Shown here: piece by piece, positions 16,242 to 25,104 of the stretch
Layout of the letters: each line of letters opens with the position of its first letter
Position numbering within the stretch: the first letter of the stretch is position 1
Assembly (NCBI RefSeq): GCF_010692725.1
Contig: NZ_JAAFZB010000096.1
Span: 868,001 to 932,000, forward strand
Length of the DNA: 64,000 nucleotides
Origin: Flavihumibacter soli
Lineage (GTDB): Bacteria; Bacteroidota; Bacteroidia; Sphingobacteriales; Sphingobacteriaceae
Reading direction: 5' to 3'
Notes under the pieces: generated by a model
Databases searched by the model: none
What the model was told of the DNA's origin: nothing
The model's input: the letters and a program-made list of their open reading frames with translations, nothing else
Made by a program: the position numbers and the translations under genes

Positions 16242-18074
16242 CTACTTCGCAAGCAGCCCGGACAATCCGGCTCCTGCCTGCAAGAGTTCCTGCGTAATGT
16301 TCCGCGTGTAGGTCTTGATCTCTTCGTTAAATTCATGAACTGAAGCACCCGAGCGGATCTCTTCCAGGCGTTTTTCCCATGCTCCTGTCAGTTCCGCCTG
16401 GGCTATTTTTTTATCTTTCACGATCTCGTAAACCGCAAGTCCCCTGGGAGTGGGTACGAGGTTTTTTTTCTCACGAAGTATATACTCTCTTTTAATGAGA
16501 GTTTCAATGATAGAGGCACGGGTTGCCGGGGTCCCTAGCCCGCTGTCTTTCATCGCATACCGCAGCTCTTCATCTTCTATCTCTTTTCCGGATGTTTCCA
16601 GTGCCTTCAGCAGGGAGGCCTCGTTGTAGAGCGGCTTCGGTTTCGTTTGCTTTTCCAGCAGGGTCTTTTCAACAATTGGCAGCAATTCGCCTGCAGTGAC
16701 TTTTGGAAGGGAGGCATTCTCTTCATCCTTCTTCTCCTCATCAGCCTCATTGAACACGGATCGCCAGCCTGCAGAACGTATGACCGTGCCGTTGGCAACA
16801 AACGTTGCACCGGACTCCACTGTGATCTTCGTGATCTCTTTGATGCACTCCTTGTGAAATGCTTCCAGCATCCGGCCGGCAACCATGTCGTATATCGCTT
16901 GCTTATCAGCTGAAAGATGTGTAGCCCTTTCTCCGGTAGGCAACAGTGCATGGTGATCGGTGACCTTTTTGGCGTTCACGCTCCGCTTATTCAGAGGAAT
17001 ACTGAGAAGAACTTCAGCCTGCTTACCAAAATCGGGATGATCTTTGAGTTTATCTATCAGTGCCGGAACGCCTGCAAAAACGTCGTCACCGATATAGCGG
17101 CTGCCTGTACGCGGATAAGTGATCAGTTTACTTTCATATAAATTCTGGAGGAGATTAAGGGTCTGATCAGCAGTAAAGCCCTTTCGCTTGTTGGCTTCCT
17201 GCTGAATGCTGCTCAGATCGTGAAGCAGGGGCGGCTGTTCCTTGCGTGGCTTTGATTCGACATTGACAATATGACCACCCGTTGGAAAGCCGGCTGCTAC
17301 ATCCTGTATTTTATCAAATACTTCCTGGGCTTTCATTTTATCCTTAAAACTGTCAACAGATAGTGCCTTAAATACCTGCTCGTCCTTGGCCAGTTGAATA
17401 CTTACCTGGTAGTAGATCTGCGGAACAAAGTTCTTGCTTTCCACATAGCGTGAGCAGATCATTGCCAGGGTGGGAGTCTGTACCCGGCCTAAAGAAAGAA
17501 CGGAACGTCCGCCCGCAGAGATGCTAAGCGCCTGCGTCGCGTTCATACCCACCAGCCAGTCTGATTCTGAGCGGCAGTGAGCAGAGTTGAAGAGAGTGTC
17601 GTAATCAGTGCCCGGCTTAAGATTCCGAAACCCTTCCTTAATGGCTTCGTCCGTCTGGGAGGATATCCAGAGTCTGCGGAACGGCTTCTTACATTTGAGA
17701 TAATAGTAGATGTACCGAAAGATGAGTTCCCCTTCCCGTCCCGCATCCGTCGCTACGATAATCTCGGTTGCACTATCGAAAAGCATTTTGATAGTGTCGA
17801 GCTGCTTTCTTACGCCGGGATCTTCAACCACGCCATCCTTGGTCTTGATCTTACGGACAGCCAGTTTAAAGCGCTGCGGCAACATAGGGAGGTGTTGTAT
17901 CCGCCAGCCGTAGAAACCATAATCCTGTGGTGGCGCCAGCTGCAATAAATGACCGAAGGCCCAGGTGAATGAATAACCCTTGCCTTCTATATAACCATCT
18001 TTTTTAGTGGTTGCTCCAAACACTTTGGCTAATTCACGTGCAACAGAGGGCTTTTCAGCAATAACGATCTTCAT
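16242..18074 (-). CDS. topB: DNA topoisomerase III
   Basis: A 610-residue type IA topoisomerase that passes single strands through a transient break and decatenates replication intermediates. The TOPRIM domain starts MKIVIAEKPSVARELAKVFG and has the acidic triplet in IIVATDAGREGELIFRYIYY. The catalytic tyrosine is in SKLITYPRTGSRYIG around residue 320. GLGTPATRASIIETLIKREY is the conserved block of domain I's end. It ends shortly after the core with no zinc-ribbon tail and is somewhat shorter than E. coli TopB (653). It is alone on its transcript. Confidence 0.95.
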   Translation of the reverse strand: MKIVIAEKPSVARELAKVFGATTKKDGYIEGKGYSFTWAFGHLLQLAPPQDYGFYGWRIQHLPMLPQRFKLAVRKIKTKDGVVEDPGVRKQLDTIKMLFDSATEIIVATDAGREGELIFRYIYYYLKCKKPFRRLWISSQTDEAIKEGFRNLKPGTDYDTLFNSAHCRSESDWLVGMNATQALSISAGGRSVLSLGRVQTPTLAMICSRYVESKNFVPQIYYQVSIQLAKDEQVFKALSVDSFKDKMKAQEVFDKIQDVAAGFPTGGHIVNVESKPRKEQPPLLHDLSSIQQEANKRKGFTADQTLNLLQNLYESKLITYPRTGSRYIGDDVFAGVPALIDKLKDHPDFGKQAEVLLSIPLNKRSVNAKKVTDHHALLPTGERATHLSADKQAIYDMVAGRMLEAFHKECIKEITKITVESGATFVANGTVIRSAGWRSVFNEADEEKKDEENASLPKVTAGELLPIVEKTLLEKQTKPKPLYNEASLLKALETSGKEIEDEELRYAMKDSGLGTPATRASIIETLIKREYILREKKNLVPTPRGLAVYEIVKDKKIAQAELTGAWEKRLEEIRSGASVHEFNEEIKTYTRNITQELLQAGAGLSGLLAK

Positions 18075-18215
18075 TTATAGGTGTGAAATTAAAGACCGCA
18101 AATTTTGGGATAATTATCCGGATAAAGCCATAAGAATGTGATATCACGAAAGCTTTCGTCGTAATCTCATCGTTACCAAACATCTATGGCAATGCAGATT
18201 CTTAAATGATCAGCA

Positions 18216-18752
18216 TTACTTTTTCTTCATCTGCATCATTTTCATCATCTCCCGCGGATCATCAAAACTCCAGTGTTCTACCGCCATGCCGTTTTCAATT
18301 CTTACCACATCAACGCTCATCCTGTCAACAGGGGTATTAGCCGGCAGGCCCATAGTGGCATCTTTAGTAGTTCCTGTCATTCTGCCCAATGCGAAATGAT
18401 ACATTCCGTCAGCAGACACGGCATCACTGATGAGTGTCAACTTCAGACTGCTGAAATGATTGTGAATATCTGCCAGCATTTTTTTCACGTTCTCCAAACC
18501 CTTGACATCCTGCGGCCCGCCATGATCTACAATATCCTTCGAAACGAATTTATCCATTACACTGAGGTCACCCGTTTCAATGCCTTTGTAAACGGCCATC
18601 GTATTTTGACGGCCCATGGTACTTTGACTATTTTTTACCGTGTCAGATAAAGCAGCTGTGTAGCCCTTCTTTTCTGATGCGTCAATACGGACGGTAAACG
18701 ACAGCAGGAAGCAGCCTGCAATTACCGTTGCCGGGATAATAAAGTTTTTCAT
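18216..18752 (-). CDS. Exported SnoaL-like (ester cyclase / NTF2-fold) protein
   Basis: A 178-residue protein with a signal-anchor-like start (MKNFIIPATVIAGCFLLSFT) followed by a SnoaL/NTF2-type domain of about 120 residues: VYKGIETGDLSVMDKFVSKDIVDHGGP, MLADIHNHFSSLKLTL and IENGMAVEHWSFDDPREMM. The HWSFDD and VDHGG motifs match the 'ester cyclase' annotation used for small proteins in Bacteroidota. A catalytic role is unproven. The gene stands alone between topB and ligD on the same strand. Confidence 0.8.
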   Translation of the reverse strand: MKNFIIPATVIAGCFLLSFTVRIDASEKKGYTAALSDTVKNSQSTMGRQNTMAVYKGIETGDLSVMDKFVSKDIVDHGGPQDVKGLENVKKMLADIHNHFSSLKLTLISDAVSADGMYHFALGRMTGTTKDATMGLPANTPVDRMSVDVVRIENGMAVEHWSFDDPREMMKMMQMKKK

Positions 18753-18922
18753 AATGATTTTATTGAGGTGTGAATGTTTAAACCGGGAGAGGGCTTATCT
18801 CAATAAGTATCGCGACTGGTCTATCTTAATTTAAGGAAATATTAGCACTTTCCTCCTATGGAACTTTAAATATCCGGAACCCCAAGGCAGGGAATTTAAA
18901 CCCTATTCCTGGCTGCAGAAAC

Positions 18923-21643
18923 TTAGGAGCCGAAGAGGCTCTTTGCCTTTTCGACCACTTTTTCCAGGTCAACACCTTTTCCCATTACTCCTTTAAAGAG
19001 ATCGCCTTCCCTTCTCAGTCGTTCAATGGAGTTAAAGATTGTGAAGTCCTTCATTTTTAAACCCGGCTTTACCTCATCCCAGTGCAGCGGCATGGAAACT
19101 GTAGCGCCAACTTTAGGTCGTAGGGAGTATGGACCGGCAATGGTAGCCCCGGGTCGGTTCTGTAAGAAATCCAGGTACATCTTCCCATTGCGGTTGGCGA
19201 CCATCCTCTCAATGCTTGTAAAATCAGGAAGATTCTTATGTACGATGTTCACAATGATGCGCGCAAACATCTGCGACTGGTCAAAGGTGTACTTAGCTCC
19301 GAGCGGAATGTAGATATGCATACCGGTCGAGCCGGAGGTTTTAACGTAGGAGGGGACATCTATCTCATCGAGGACACGTTTCACTTCCTGTGCAGCTTCA
19401 ATCACCTGGTCGAACGTGTTCTTATCCGGATCCAGGTCAATTACACAATAATCCGGGTTGTCCGGAGACTGTACCCTGCTGAACCACGGGTTCATCTCGA
19501 TGCAGCCTAAAGAAGCTGCCCACAATAGTGTTGCCTCGTCATCTCCAACCAGGTATTCCTTGGCCTCCCCATCGCTGGTACTGTAGGGAAATGTCTTTGC
19601 CCATTCGGGAGCTTTACCCTTTACATCCTTCTGGTAAAAGCTTGACGCATGAATGCCGCCTGGATACCGGTTCAGGGAAAGCGGGCGGTCTTTTAAGTAG
19701 GGTAATATATATTCGGCGACCTGGTAATAAAAGTTGAACATATCCCGCTTGGTAACATTATCTTCCGGCCAGTATACCTTGCTCAGGTTGGTAAACTTGA
19801 GATCATGACCGCAGACCTTTCGAACCTGCGTTTCGTCGGTCGGGTTAAGCAATGTTTTTCGTTGCTTGCTCTTTGGAGGCTTAACTGCAGTCTTATGCCT
19901 GGAGTGTTTGGGCTGTGTTGTTTCCTCAGTTTCCTCCAATACTTCCTCTACCTCTTCCGGAGTTTCCCTTATCACTTCTGAGGCCTTTTTGTCTTCACGC
20001 ATCCCCTGGAAAGAAGGATGCCGAAATACACCATCGCTGGTGACCTCTGCAAAGGCTACTTCGCAAACCAGTTCCGGTTTCAGCCATGTGGCTTTAGCCT
20101 TCGGAGGATTTGGTCGGAAACGAGATGGTTTATTTACGTCTGGCAGGAAGCTGAAGGGATTCTTATCGGTGATCAGCGGCTTAAATAAAGCCATCATCTC
20201 CTTTTGGGTTTTATCAGAAAACCCGGTGCCTACCTTTCCGACATATTGAAGCTCCTTATTTTCATATACTCCCAGAAGCAGGGAACTAAAGTGCTTGCGT
20301 GTATCCTCGTTCTTTGTAAAACCGGCAATGATGACTTCCTGCCGCTTACTCACCTTGATCTTCAGCCATTCCCGCGAGCGGTTATTTGCGGAGTATGTAC
20401 TATCTGCTTTTTTAGCGATTATACCCTCCAGCCCCATCCGCTCGGCGGCCTGAAAGAAGTCAGTCCCCTTCGCATGAAACACCTTGCTTAAGCGGATACG
20501 GTCATCATCTGTCGGTAGTATTTCCTTAAGAACTACCTGTCTTTCGATCAGCGGCAGATCCATCAGGCTCTTACCGTCATACCAAAGAAGGTCAAACACA
20601 TAGAAAATCAATTCGCCGTCAGCTTCACTGCGCCAGTTCTGTAAGTTGCCGAAATTGGAAATCCCTTTATCGTTGATCACCAGGATCTCCCCGTCGAGGA
20701 CGGCATCCATCTTCCATTCTTTTAGAACCTGGTGGATAGGATAGAACTTGGAATCAAAGCTCTTGTTGTTACGTGATAACAATTCCACCTCACCCTTATT
20801 GACAAATGCAAGCGCTCGGTAGCCATCCCATTTTACTTCGTACACCCAATCCGGATCGTCAAATGGCTTGTCGACCAGGGTCGCGAGCATCGGTTTAATC
20901 CCTTCAGGGATCTTTGCTTTTTTTGCCTTTTTTAAAATTGACTGAGCGTCAGCGACCTCCTCCTCCTCAGAGTCTTCATCATTTGTTTCTTCAACCAGTT
21001 TCCTTTTGCCTGATCGTTTCTCCTTTTCAATGGTCTGTTCTTTCCCACCCTTCCACACTTTGTCACTGGTCTTCTCCATGGACTCTATGGTTTTGCCCGA
21101 AATAACAGACTTGTCCTTTTGGGTAATATCATCTGCGGAGGCAAATTCGTCCTTATGCTTAATAAGAAGCCAGCCGTTCTCACCCATTCCGTTTGTCTTC
21201 ACAAGTGCATATTCGCCCTGGAGCTTCTTCCCGTGAAGCATCAGTTTCAATGAACCGTCCTTCAGCTGCTTAAGAAGATGCTTCTCCTGGGCTTTTTTAC
21301 CCTTGATCTTCTCTATAGGCTCGTACGTGCCCTCATCCCAAACGATGACAGTTCCACCACCATAATTACCTTTAGGAATGATGCCCTCAAATAAACGATA
21401 ATCATAGGGATGATCTTCCACCATCATAGCCAGGCGTTTGTTCTTCGGATCGGTGGATGGCCCTTTCGGTACTGCCCAGCTTTTAAGAACACCTTCCATC
21501 TCAAGCCTGAAATCATAGTGCAGACGTGTAGCATCGTGCTTCTGTATGACAAAATGGAGTTTATCCTTATCGGTGCTTTTCCCGGACTTCGGTTCAGAAG
21601 TTTTCGAGAAATCCCGCTTTTTGACATATTTTTCCAGACTCAT
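18923..21643 (-). CDS. ligD: ATP-dependent DNA ligase D (non-homologous end joining)
   Basis: A 906-residue three-domain NHEJ enzyme in the order phosphoesterase - ligase - polymerase. The PE domain (about 30-150) has HDATRLHYDFRLEMEG and DHPYDYRLFEG; the ligase nucleotidyl-lysine is in YEVKWDGYRAL near residue 270; the primase-like polymerase (about 615-890) has CVIDLDPD near 734. It ends, repairs and seals double-strand breaks with Ku, which is not in this window. A highly charged linker (about 205-240) and another (about 565-610) join the domains. The ATG overlaps the stop of the DUF3606 gene by four bases, so translation is coupled. Confidence 0.96.
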   Translation of the reverse strand: MSLEKYVKKRDFSKTSEPKSGKSTDKDKLHFVIQKHDATRLHYDFRLEMEGVLKSWAVPKGPSTDPKNKRLAMMVEDHPYDYRLFEGIIPKGNYGGGTVIVWDEGTYEPIEKIKGKKAQEKHLLKQLKDGSLKLMLHGKKLQGEYALVKTNGMGENGWLLIKHKDEFASADDITQKDKSVISGKTIESMEKTSDKVWKGGKEQTIEKEKRSGKRKLVEETNDEDSEEEEVADAQSILKKAKKAKIPEGIKPMLATLVDKPFDDPDWVYEVKWDGYRALAFVNKGEVELLSRNNKSFDSKFYPIHQVLKEWKMDAVLDGEILVINDKGISNFGNLQNWRSEADGELIFYVFDLLWYDGKSLMDLPLIERQVVLKEILPTDDDRIRLSKVFHAKGTDFFQAAERMGLEGIIAKKADSTYSANNRSREWLKIKVSKRQEVIIAGFTKNEDTRKHFSSLLLGVYENKELQYVGKVGTGFSDKTQKEMMALFKPLITDKNPFSFLPDVNKPSRFRPNPPKAKATWLKPELVCEVAFAEVTSDGVFRHPSFQGMREDKKASEVIRETPEEVEEVLEETEETTQPKHSRHKTAVKPPKSKQRKTLLNPTDETQVRKVCGHDLKFTNLSKVYWPEDNVTKRDMFNFYYQVAEYILPYLKDRPLSLNRYPGGIHASSFYQKDVKGKAPEWAKTFPYSTSDGEAKEYLVGDDEATLLWAASLGCIEMNPWFSRVQSPDNPDYCVIDLDPDKNTFDQVIEAAQEVKRVLDEIDVPSYVKTSGSTGMHIYIPLGAKYTFDQSQMFARIIVNIVHKNLPDFTSIERMVANRNGKMYLDFLQNRPGATIAGPYSLRPKVGATVSMPLHWDEVKPGLKMKDFTIFNSIERLRREGDLFKGVMGKGVDLEKVVEKAKSLFGS

Positions 21644-21834
21644 AGGTTTGTCAAGGGTTTACTCTTCTTTAAGTACTCTTCAACATCTTTTGCCATGGGG
21701 CCGACGGCTTTAACCGCTTGCTTTAGTTCTTCGTGGCTAACTCCATATTTCTCTGACCAATGCTTTAATTCATGATCCTGATTTACATTGATGCGGTCCC
21801 TGTCCTGACTTCCAACATTTTGCTTATTATCCAT
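21640..21834 (-). CDS. DUF3606 domain-containing small protein
   Basis: A 64-residue protein, RDRINVNQDHELKHWSEKYG followed by VSHEELKQAVKAVGPMAKDVEEYL, which matches DUF3606. The family is of unknown function and often appears near DNA repair or stress genes. Its stop codon overlaps the ligD start (ATGA), so the two are one operon and perhaps translated in a coupled way. Its presence as first cistron argues for a link to end joining, which is inference only. Confidence 0.85.
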   Translation of the reverse strand: MDNKQNVGSQDRDRINVNQDHELKHWSEKYGVSHEELKQAVKAVGPMAKDVEEYLKKSKPLTNL

Positions 21835-21894
21835 AATGAGTTGAATTTAATCGTAGAACAATAAATTGCTGTGCCTGTTTCCAAAACGATAAAC

Positions 21895-23178
21895 CTATTT
21901 ACCGGATACCGGCGAAAGGCGTAACAGTTCGCCATCCTTATAGTCTGTAAGCAGCCATATAGAACCATCCGGCGCCTGGATTACATCTCTGACCCGCTTG
22001 TTCACCGGCAGACGCTCTTCAGCGCTAACCTTATTATCCTTAAGGGTTAGTTTGATCACCGCCTGAGAAGAAAGTCCGCCTATAAAAACATTACCCTGCC
22101 ATTTGCTGAACAGGCTGCCGGTATAGAACATCAGGCCAGATGGAGAAATAGCCGGATGCCAAAAATACAGGGGTCCGGTGAAAGACGGCTGGGTGTCGTG
22201 ATCGGGGATCTTCGTACCATCGTAATGAGTGCCGTTACTTACAAGCGGCCATCCGTAATTCTTTCCAGCTTCAATAACATTCAGTTCATCGCCATGCATG
22301 GGCCCCATTTCATGCATCCATAACTGTTTGGTAACGGGATTGATCGCCGCTCCAAGGGGATTGCGGTGACCAAGTGTATAAATATCCGGCCGGAAGCCTT
22401 TCCTGTTTACAAAGGGGTTATCTTTAGGTATAGTGCCGTCGGAATTGATCCGGATGATCTTACCGAGCGTGGCACTCGAATCCTGTGCAGGTTCGAAGCG
22501 CTGGCGATCACCGGAAGTGATAAAGAGTTTACCGTCCGGAGCAAATACGAGTCTCCCTCCAAAGTGACCTCTGCCAATCTGCATAGGTTCCTGGCGCCAG
22601 ATGACTTTAAGGTCTTTCAGGGTGTTACCCTCAAACCTTGCCCGCGCAACGGCGCCTCCTTTCAGAATAACATGTGTAAGGTCCTGGCCAGGTCCCAAAC
22701 GATGATCAGGGGTGTCACTTTTAACATCAGGCTGTTTTTCGGCTGCTTCAGTGAAATAAAGATACAGCAGCTTATTACTTGCAAAAGCCGGATCTATCTC
22801 CACATCCAATAGCCCTCCCTGGCCGTGGTATAAAACTTTCGGCACCCCTGCGATCGGTTCAGACAGCTTACCCTTTTCGAATATGCGCAGGCGCCCCGGT
22901 TTTTCGGTCAGAAGCAGGCGGCCATCCGGGAGGAAGGTCATTCCCCATGGTTCAACGAGCGTTGCTAAGCGCTCAACCTTAACCTGTCCGTCTTTTGCCT
23001 GCAGTACGAAAGTAGATGAGTCAGGACTGCTCTGAGCGTAAGCATTCACAACATTCAGGCAGCCGAGAACGCATAATGTTAGTAGTTTTCGCTTATTGGA
23101 ATGTTTCGCCCAGAGATTAAAGAGCCACTGAGCTAATTTAAAAGAATAGACAACCGGGGAAAGGAAAAATACGTTCAT
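21895..23178 (-). CDS. PQQ-dependent sugar (glucose/sorbosone) dehydrogenase-like protein
   Basis: A 427-residue six-bladed beta-propeller started at ATG 23178 (a TTG five codons earlier is possible). The N-terminus contains a long hydrophobic stretch ending NAYAQ, an export signal after an unusually long n-region (KHSNKRKLLTLCVLG). Family motifs are EPWGMTFLPDGRLLLTEKPG, GGLLDVEIDP, GHFGGRLVFAPDGKLFIT, YTLGHRNPLGAAINP, HEMGPMHGDELN and KNYGWPLVSNG, as in soluble aldose sugar dehydrogenases. It probably oxidises sugars in the periplasm with PQQ; no PQQ synthesis genes are here. Confidence 0.9.
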   Translation of the reverse strand: MNVFFLSPVVYSFKLAQWLFNLWAKHSNKRKLLTLCVLGCLNVVNAYAQSSPDSSTFVLQAKDGQVKVERLATLVEPWGMTFLPDGRLLLTEKPGRLRIFEKGKLSEPIAGVPKVLYHGQGGLLDVEIDPAFASNKLLYLYFTEAAEKQPDVKSDTPDHRLGPGQDLTHVILKGGAVARARFEGNTLKDLKVIWRQEPMQIGRGHFGGRLVFAPDGKLFITSGDRQRFEPAQDSSATLGKIIRINSDGTIPKDNPFVNRKGFRPDIYTLGHRNPLGAAINPVTKQLWMHEMGPMHGDELNVIEAGKNYGWPLVSNGTHYDGTKIPDHDTQPSFTGPLYFWHPAISPSGLMFYTGSLFSKWQGNVFIGGLSSQAVIKLTLKDNKVSAEERLPVNKRVRDVIQAPDGSIWLLTDYKDGELLRLSPVSGK

Positions 23179-23278
23179 AACAGGTTCGATCAAAAAGCAT
23201 TAAAGCAAGGTGATTAACGTAACAATCAAAGTCGGCCGAAAGTTTACCCCCGGCCTTCGAACGCCGGCTGTGTAATAA

Positions 23279-23304
23279 AAAAGGCCCCTGTCATGGGGCC
23301 TTTT
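23279..23304 (-). terminator. Rho-independent terminator after the PepSY-like gene
   Basis: Perfect arms AAAAGGCCCC (23279-23288) and GGGGCCTTTT (23295-23304) around TGTCAT, flanked by A/T runs. It lies 25 bp after the stop of the PepSY-like gene and probably works in both directions. Confidence 0.9.
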
Positions 23305-23329
23305 AAATAAAACCGGATCACCGGATTAG

Positions 23330-23791
23330 TTAGAGATTTGCTTTAACCTCTTTAGTCTCAAGCATCTTACCGTCGGCAGAGTACTTTACCTTTTTATCAG
23401 GAGATCCATCCAGGCTGATCTTATAGATGGTTTTACCTTCTTTTTCGATCACCCATGCCTCATCAATCTTATAAGCTGCATGATCTTTCTTCACGGAAGT
23501 CAAAACAGCCGATGGAAGTTCCGCTTCCTTTATCTCCTTGCCTTTGTAAATCAGCTTACCTGTGGAAGTGAACATGGCATGCTGATCGACATCGCCGATC
23601 TCAAAAGACACGTTATAATCGGCATCCTTTTTTTTCCATTCCACATCGGTTGCGTTGGCAAACGTACTGGAAAAAGCAGTCATTACTTCCTGCGGCACAT
23701 CCTTCGCGTCGACCTTCGTCTTGTCGTCCTGCGCTTTAACACCTAGTGTTATTCCTGCGAGTAACAGGAACGCTAAAATTGTTTTTCTCAT
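23330..23791 (-). CDS. Exported PepSY-like domain protein
   Basis: A 153-residue protein started at ATG 23791, which gives the signal peptide MRKTILAFLLLAGITLGVKA; the longer frame to 23872 has a non-hydrophobic front. The mature part consists of two copies of a roughly 60-residue PepSY-like unit: PQEVMTAFSSTFANATDVEW with SFEIGDVDQHAMFTSTGKL, then LPSAVLTSVKKDHAAYKIDE with IYKISLDGSPDKKVKYSADG. Such small periplasmic proteins are frequent in Bacteroidota and of unknown role (often annotated PepSY-like or DUF2874). It is divergent from the rtcB-prfH operon. Confidence 0.85.
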   Translation of the reverse strand: MRKTILAFLLLAGITLGVKAQDDKTKVDAKDVPQEVMTAFSSTFANATDVEWKKKDADYNVSFEIGDVDQHAMFTSTGKLIYKGKEIKEAELPSAVLTSVKKDHAAYKIDEAWVIEKEGKTIYKISLDGSPDKKVKYSADGKMLETKEVKANL

Positions 23792-24099
23792 AGTAAAACG
23801 TTTAGGGAGTGCATCAGCGGCAGATGCCATAACACTAGCTCTGCTGCCGATAACCGCCTCCCGGTTAAACACTTAAATTGGTATCCGCTAAAACCCACAA
23901 AAATGAGACCTTGACAGGCTTTCATTTGTAAAAAATGAGATATAGACGACAAACGCAGAAAAGGAAGTGCCCGAGCGCCGGCAAATATCCTGGTCAGGAA
24001 AATCATGAGAATAGTATAAAATCGAATCATCACATAGCTATCTAATAGCGTAATTATTCGGCACACTGGAGATTTTTACAGGAAATTAGAAAATTATTG

Positions 24100-24107
24100 T
24101 ACCTTTG
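24100..24107 (+). promoter_or_regulatory. Candidate -7 box of the rtcB-prfH operon
   Basis: TACCTTTG matches the Bacteroidota -7 consensus TAnnTTTG. A T-rich patch at 24072-24078 occupies the -33 region but has no clean TTG. If used, transcription would start near 24113 and leave a 250-base leader before the first long gene. Confidence 0.45.
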
Positions 24108-24146
24108 AATTAATTCCTTAATTGTTAAACTTAATAACAAGGAACC

Positions 24147-24191
24147 ATGAAGCATCTTACTTCCATATCGCCCCTTTCGCTTATTGCCTAA
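24147..24191 (+). CDS. Possible 14-codon leader peptide upstream of the rtcB-prfH operon
   Basis: ATG at 24147 opens MKHLTSISPLSLIA and stops at TAA 24189-24191. An AAGGA sequence at 24139-24143 is a reasonable ribosome-binding site, which is rare in this genome and makes translation more credible. It follows the -7-like box by about 40 bases and its stop is directly against the left arm of the stem at 24193. It could be a regulatory leader that senses ribosome progress, or chance. There is no homologue I recognise. Confidence 0.35.
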   Translation: MKHLTSISPLSLIA

Positions 24192-24192
24192 A

Positions 24193-24322
24193 CGGCAGGC
24201 CAAATACTATTCATTTTCTTGAGAATATAAGTGGTGCAATTTCGCAGTTGTAGCGTATTTATTACCTGCCGACATCCTTTAGGTTTTTGAGCATACGCAA
24301 AGGGTATATCTCTACCAGAGAT
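24193..24322 (+). other. Structured RNA leader before the rtcB-prfH operon
   Basis: A closing stem pairs CGGCAGG (24193-24199) with CCTGCCG (24265-24271) and, after a small internal loop, AAATAC (24202-24207) with GTATTT (24255-24260), enclosing a small TATTC/GAATA hairpin. Downstream are CCTTT/AAAGG (24276-24303) and a perfect ATCTCT-ACC-AGAGAT hairpin (24308-24322). No terminator-like T-run follows the big stem. The pairing is seen by eye only; no known RNA family was recognised. Confidence 0.35.
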
Positions 24323-24369
24323 GAAGTTTAAAATCACAAAATTTTAGAATTTCTTAATACCCGGATCCA

Positions 24370-25089
24370 ATGGACCCACAGGAATGGCTGTATCGTTTAA
24401 GATCGGCCAGACAAAAGAAACGACTCGTCAGAAAAGATCGGGATAAACAATTGATTAGACTGGACAGAAGACAATCTGAGTTATTGAAAATACGCTGGAG
24501 CCTGCCGATGATCCCACTTGATCGCCCTTATCAGAAGGGTTGGAAGCGATTATTTGTGCTCAGAGACGATGTTCAAAGGTCTTCAAACGAAGCCTTTCAT
24601 CAGGCCTTACTGGATAAGATCAATACGGTTATCTATCATTTCGATAAGTCATTCAAAGTAAAGAAACGGCGCAAAAGAAGATATGGCCAGAAGACTATTC
24701 CTCAATCACTTCGGGAAATTTCCGATTACGATTGGCAAAGGAATCATTTCAAGTTAACAGAAGAAGAGCAGGCATATTTCCTGAAAACAGAGACCATGCA
24801 CCTGAAGACCCGGTATACGGAAGTAAGATACGTTTACACAGAGACCTGGCGCTTTGTCCTTAAGGTGATGCCTCACATAATTACAGAGGTAAAAATGCTT
24901 GATGAAATCCTGGAACAGGAAATAAAGTCTATTGATAATCACATCGACAGTAACAACTTATGGCCCAGGATAAGGCGCTTAACAAATGGAAGAAGCTACC
25001 GTCCCTGGGAATATGTCGAAAAGCCGAAGTATCATAACGAATTAAAGAACATGCCAGCGTACGGTGATAAAGAAGCCTACTTGGATTAA
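24370..25089 (+). CDS. Uncharacterised basic protein, first gene of the rtcB-prfH operon
   Basis: A 239-residue cytosolic protein I cannot assign to a family. It is strongly basic and probably mostly helical: RLRSARQKKRLVRKDRDKQL at the N-terminus, KVKKRRKRRYGQ near residue 100, then a segment rich in aromatic residues (KTRYTEVRYVYTETWRFVLK). No signal peptide, membrane segment or catalytic motif is visible. It is 15 bp upstream of rtcB on the same strand. The charge suggests binding to RNA or the ribosome, and the position suggests a third member of the repair operon; I have a vague recollection of such a gene next to rtcB in other Bacteroidota. Function unknown. Confidence 0.85.
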   Translation: MDPQEWLYRLRSARQKKRLVRKDRDKQLIRLDRRQSELLKIRWSLPMIPLDRPYQKGWKRLFVLRDDVQRSSNEAFHQALLDKINTVIYHFDKSFKVKKRRKRRYGQKTIPQSLREISDYDWQRNHFKLTEEEQAYFLKTETMHLKTRYTEVRYVYTETWRFVLKVMPHIITEVKMLDEILEQEIKSIDNHIDSNNLWPRIRRLTNGRSYRPWEYVEKPKYHNELKNMPAYGDKEAYLD

Positions 25090-25104
25090 AAAAAATAGAC
25101 CCAA

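Larger units (their letters stand above)
23792..24369. other. Divergent intergenic region with the leader of the RNA-repair operon
   Basis: This 578-bp gap between the PepSY-like gene and the rtcB-prfH operon contains no long gene. Its right half carries a TACCTTTG -7-like box (24100-24107), a possible 14-codon leader peptide (24147-24191) and a structured stretch (24193-24322), all on the plus strand and annotated separately. The left half (23792-24090) is AT-rich and shows nothing recognisable. Confidence 0.6.

Noticed and set aside
24370-25089. First gene of the rtcB operon considered as an RtcR-like regulator
   Set aside because: No CARF, AAA+ or helix-turn-helix segment is visible; it is too short for RtcR.
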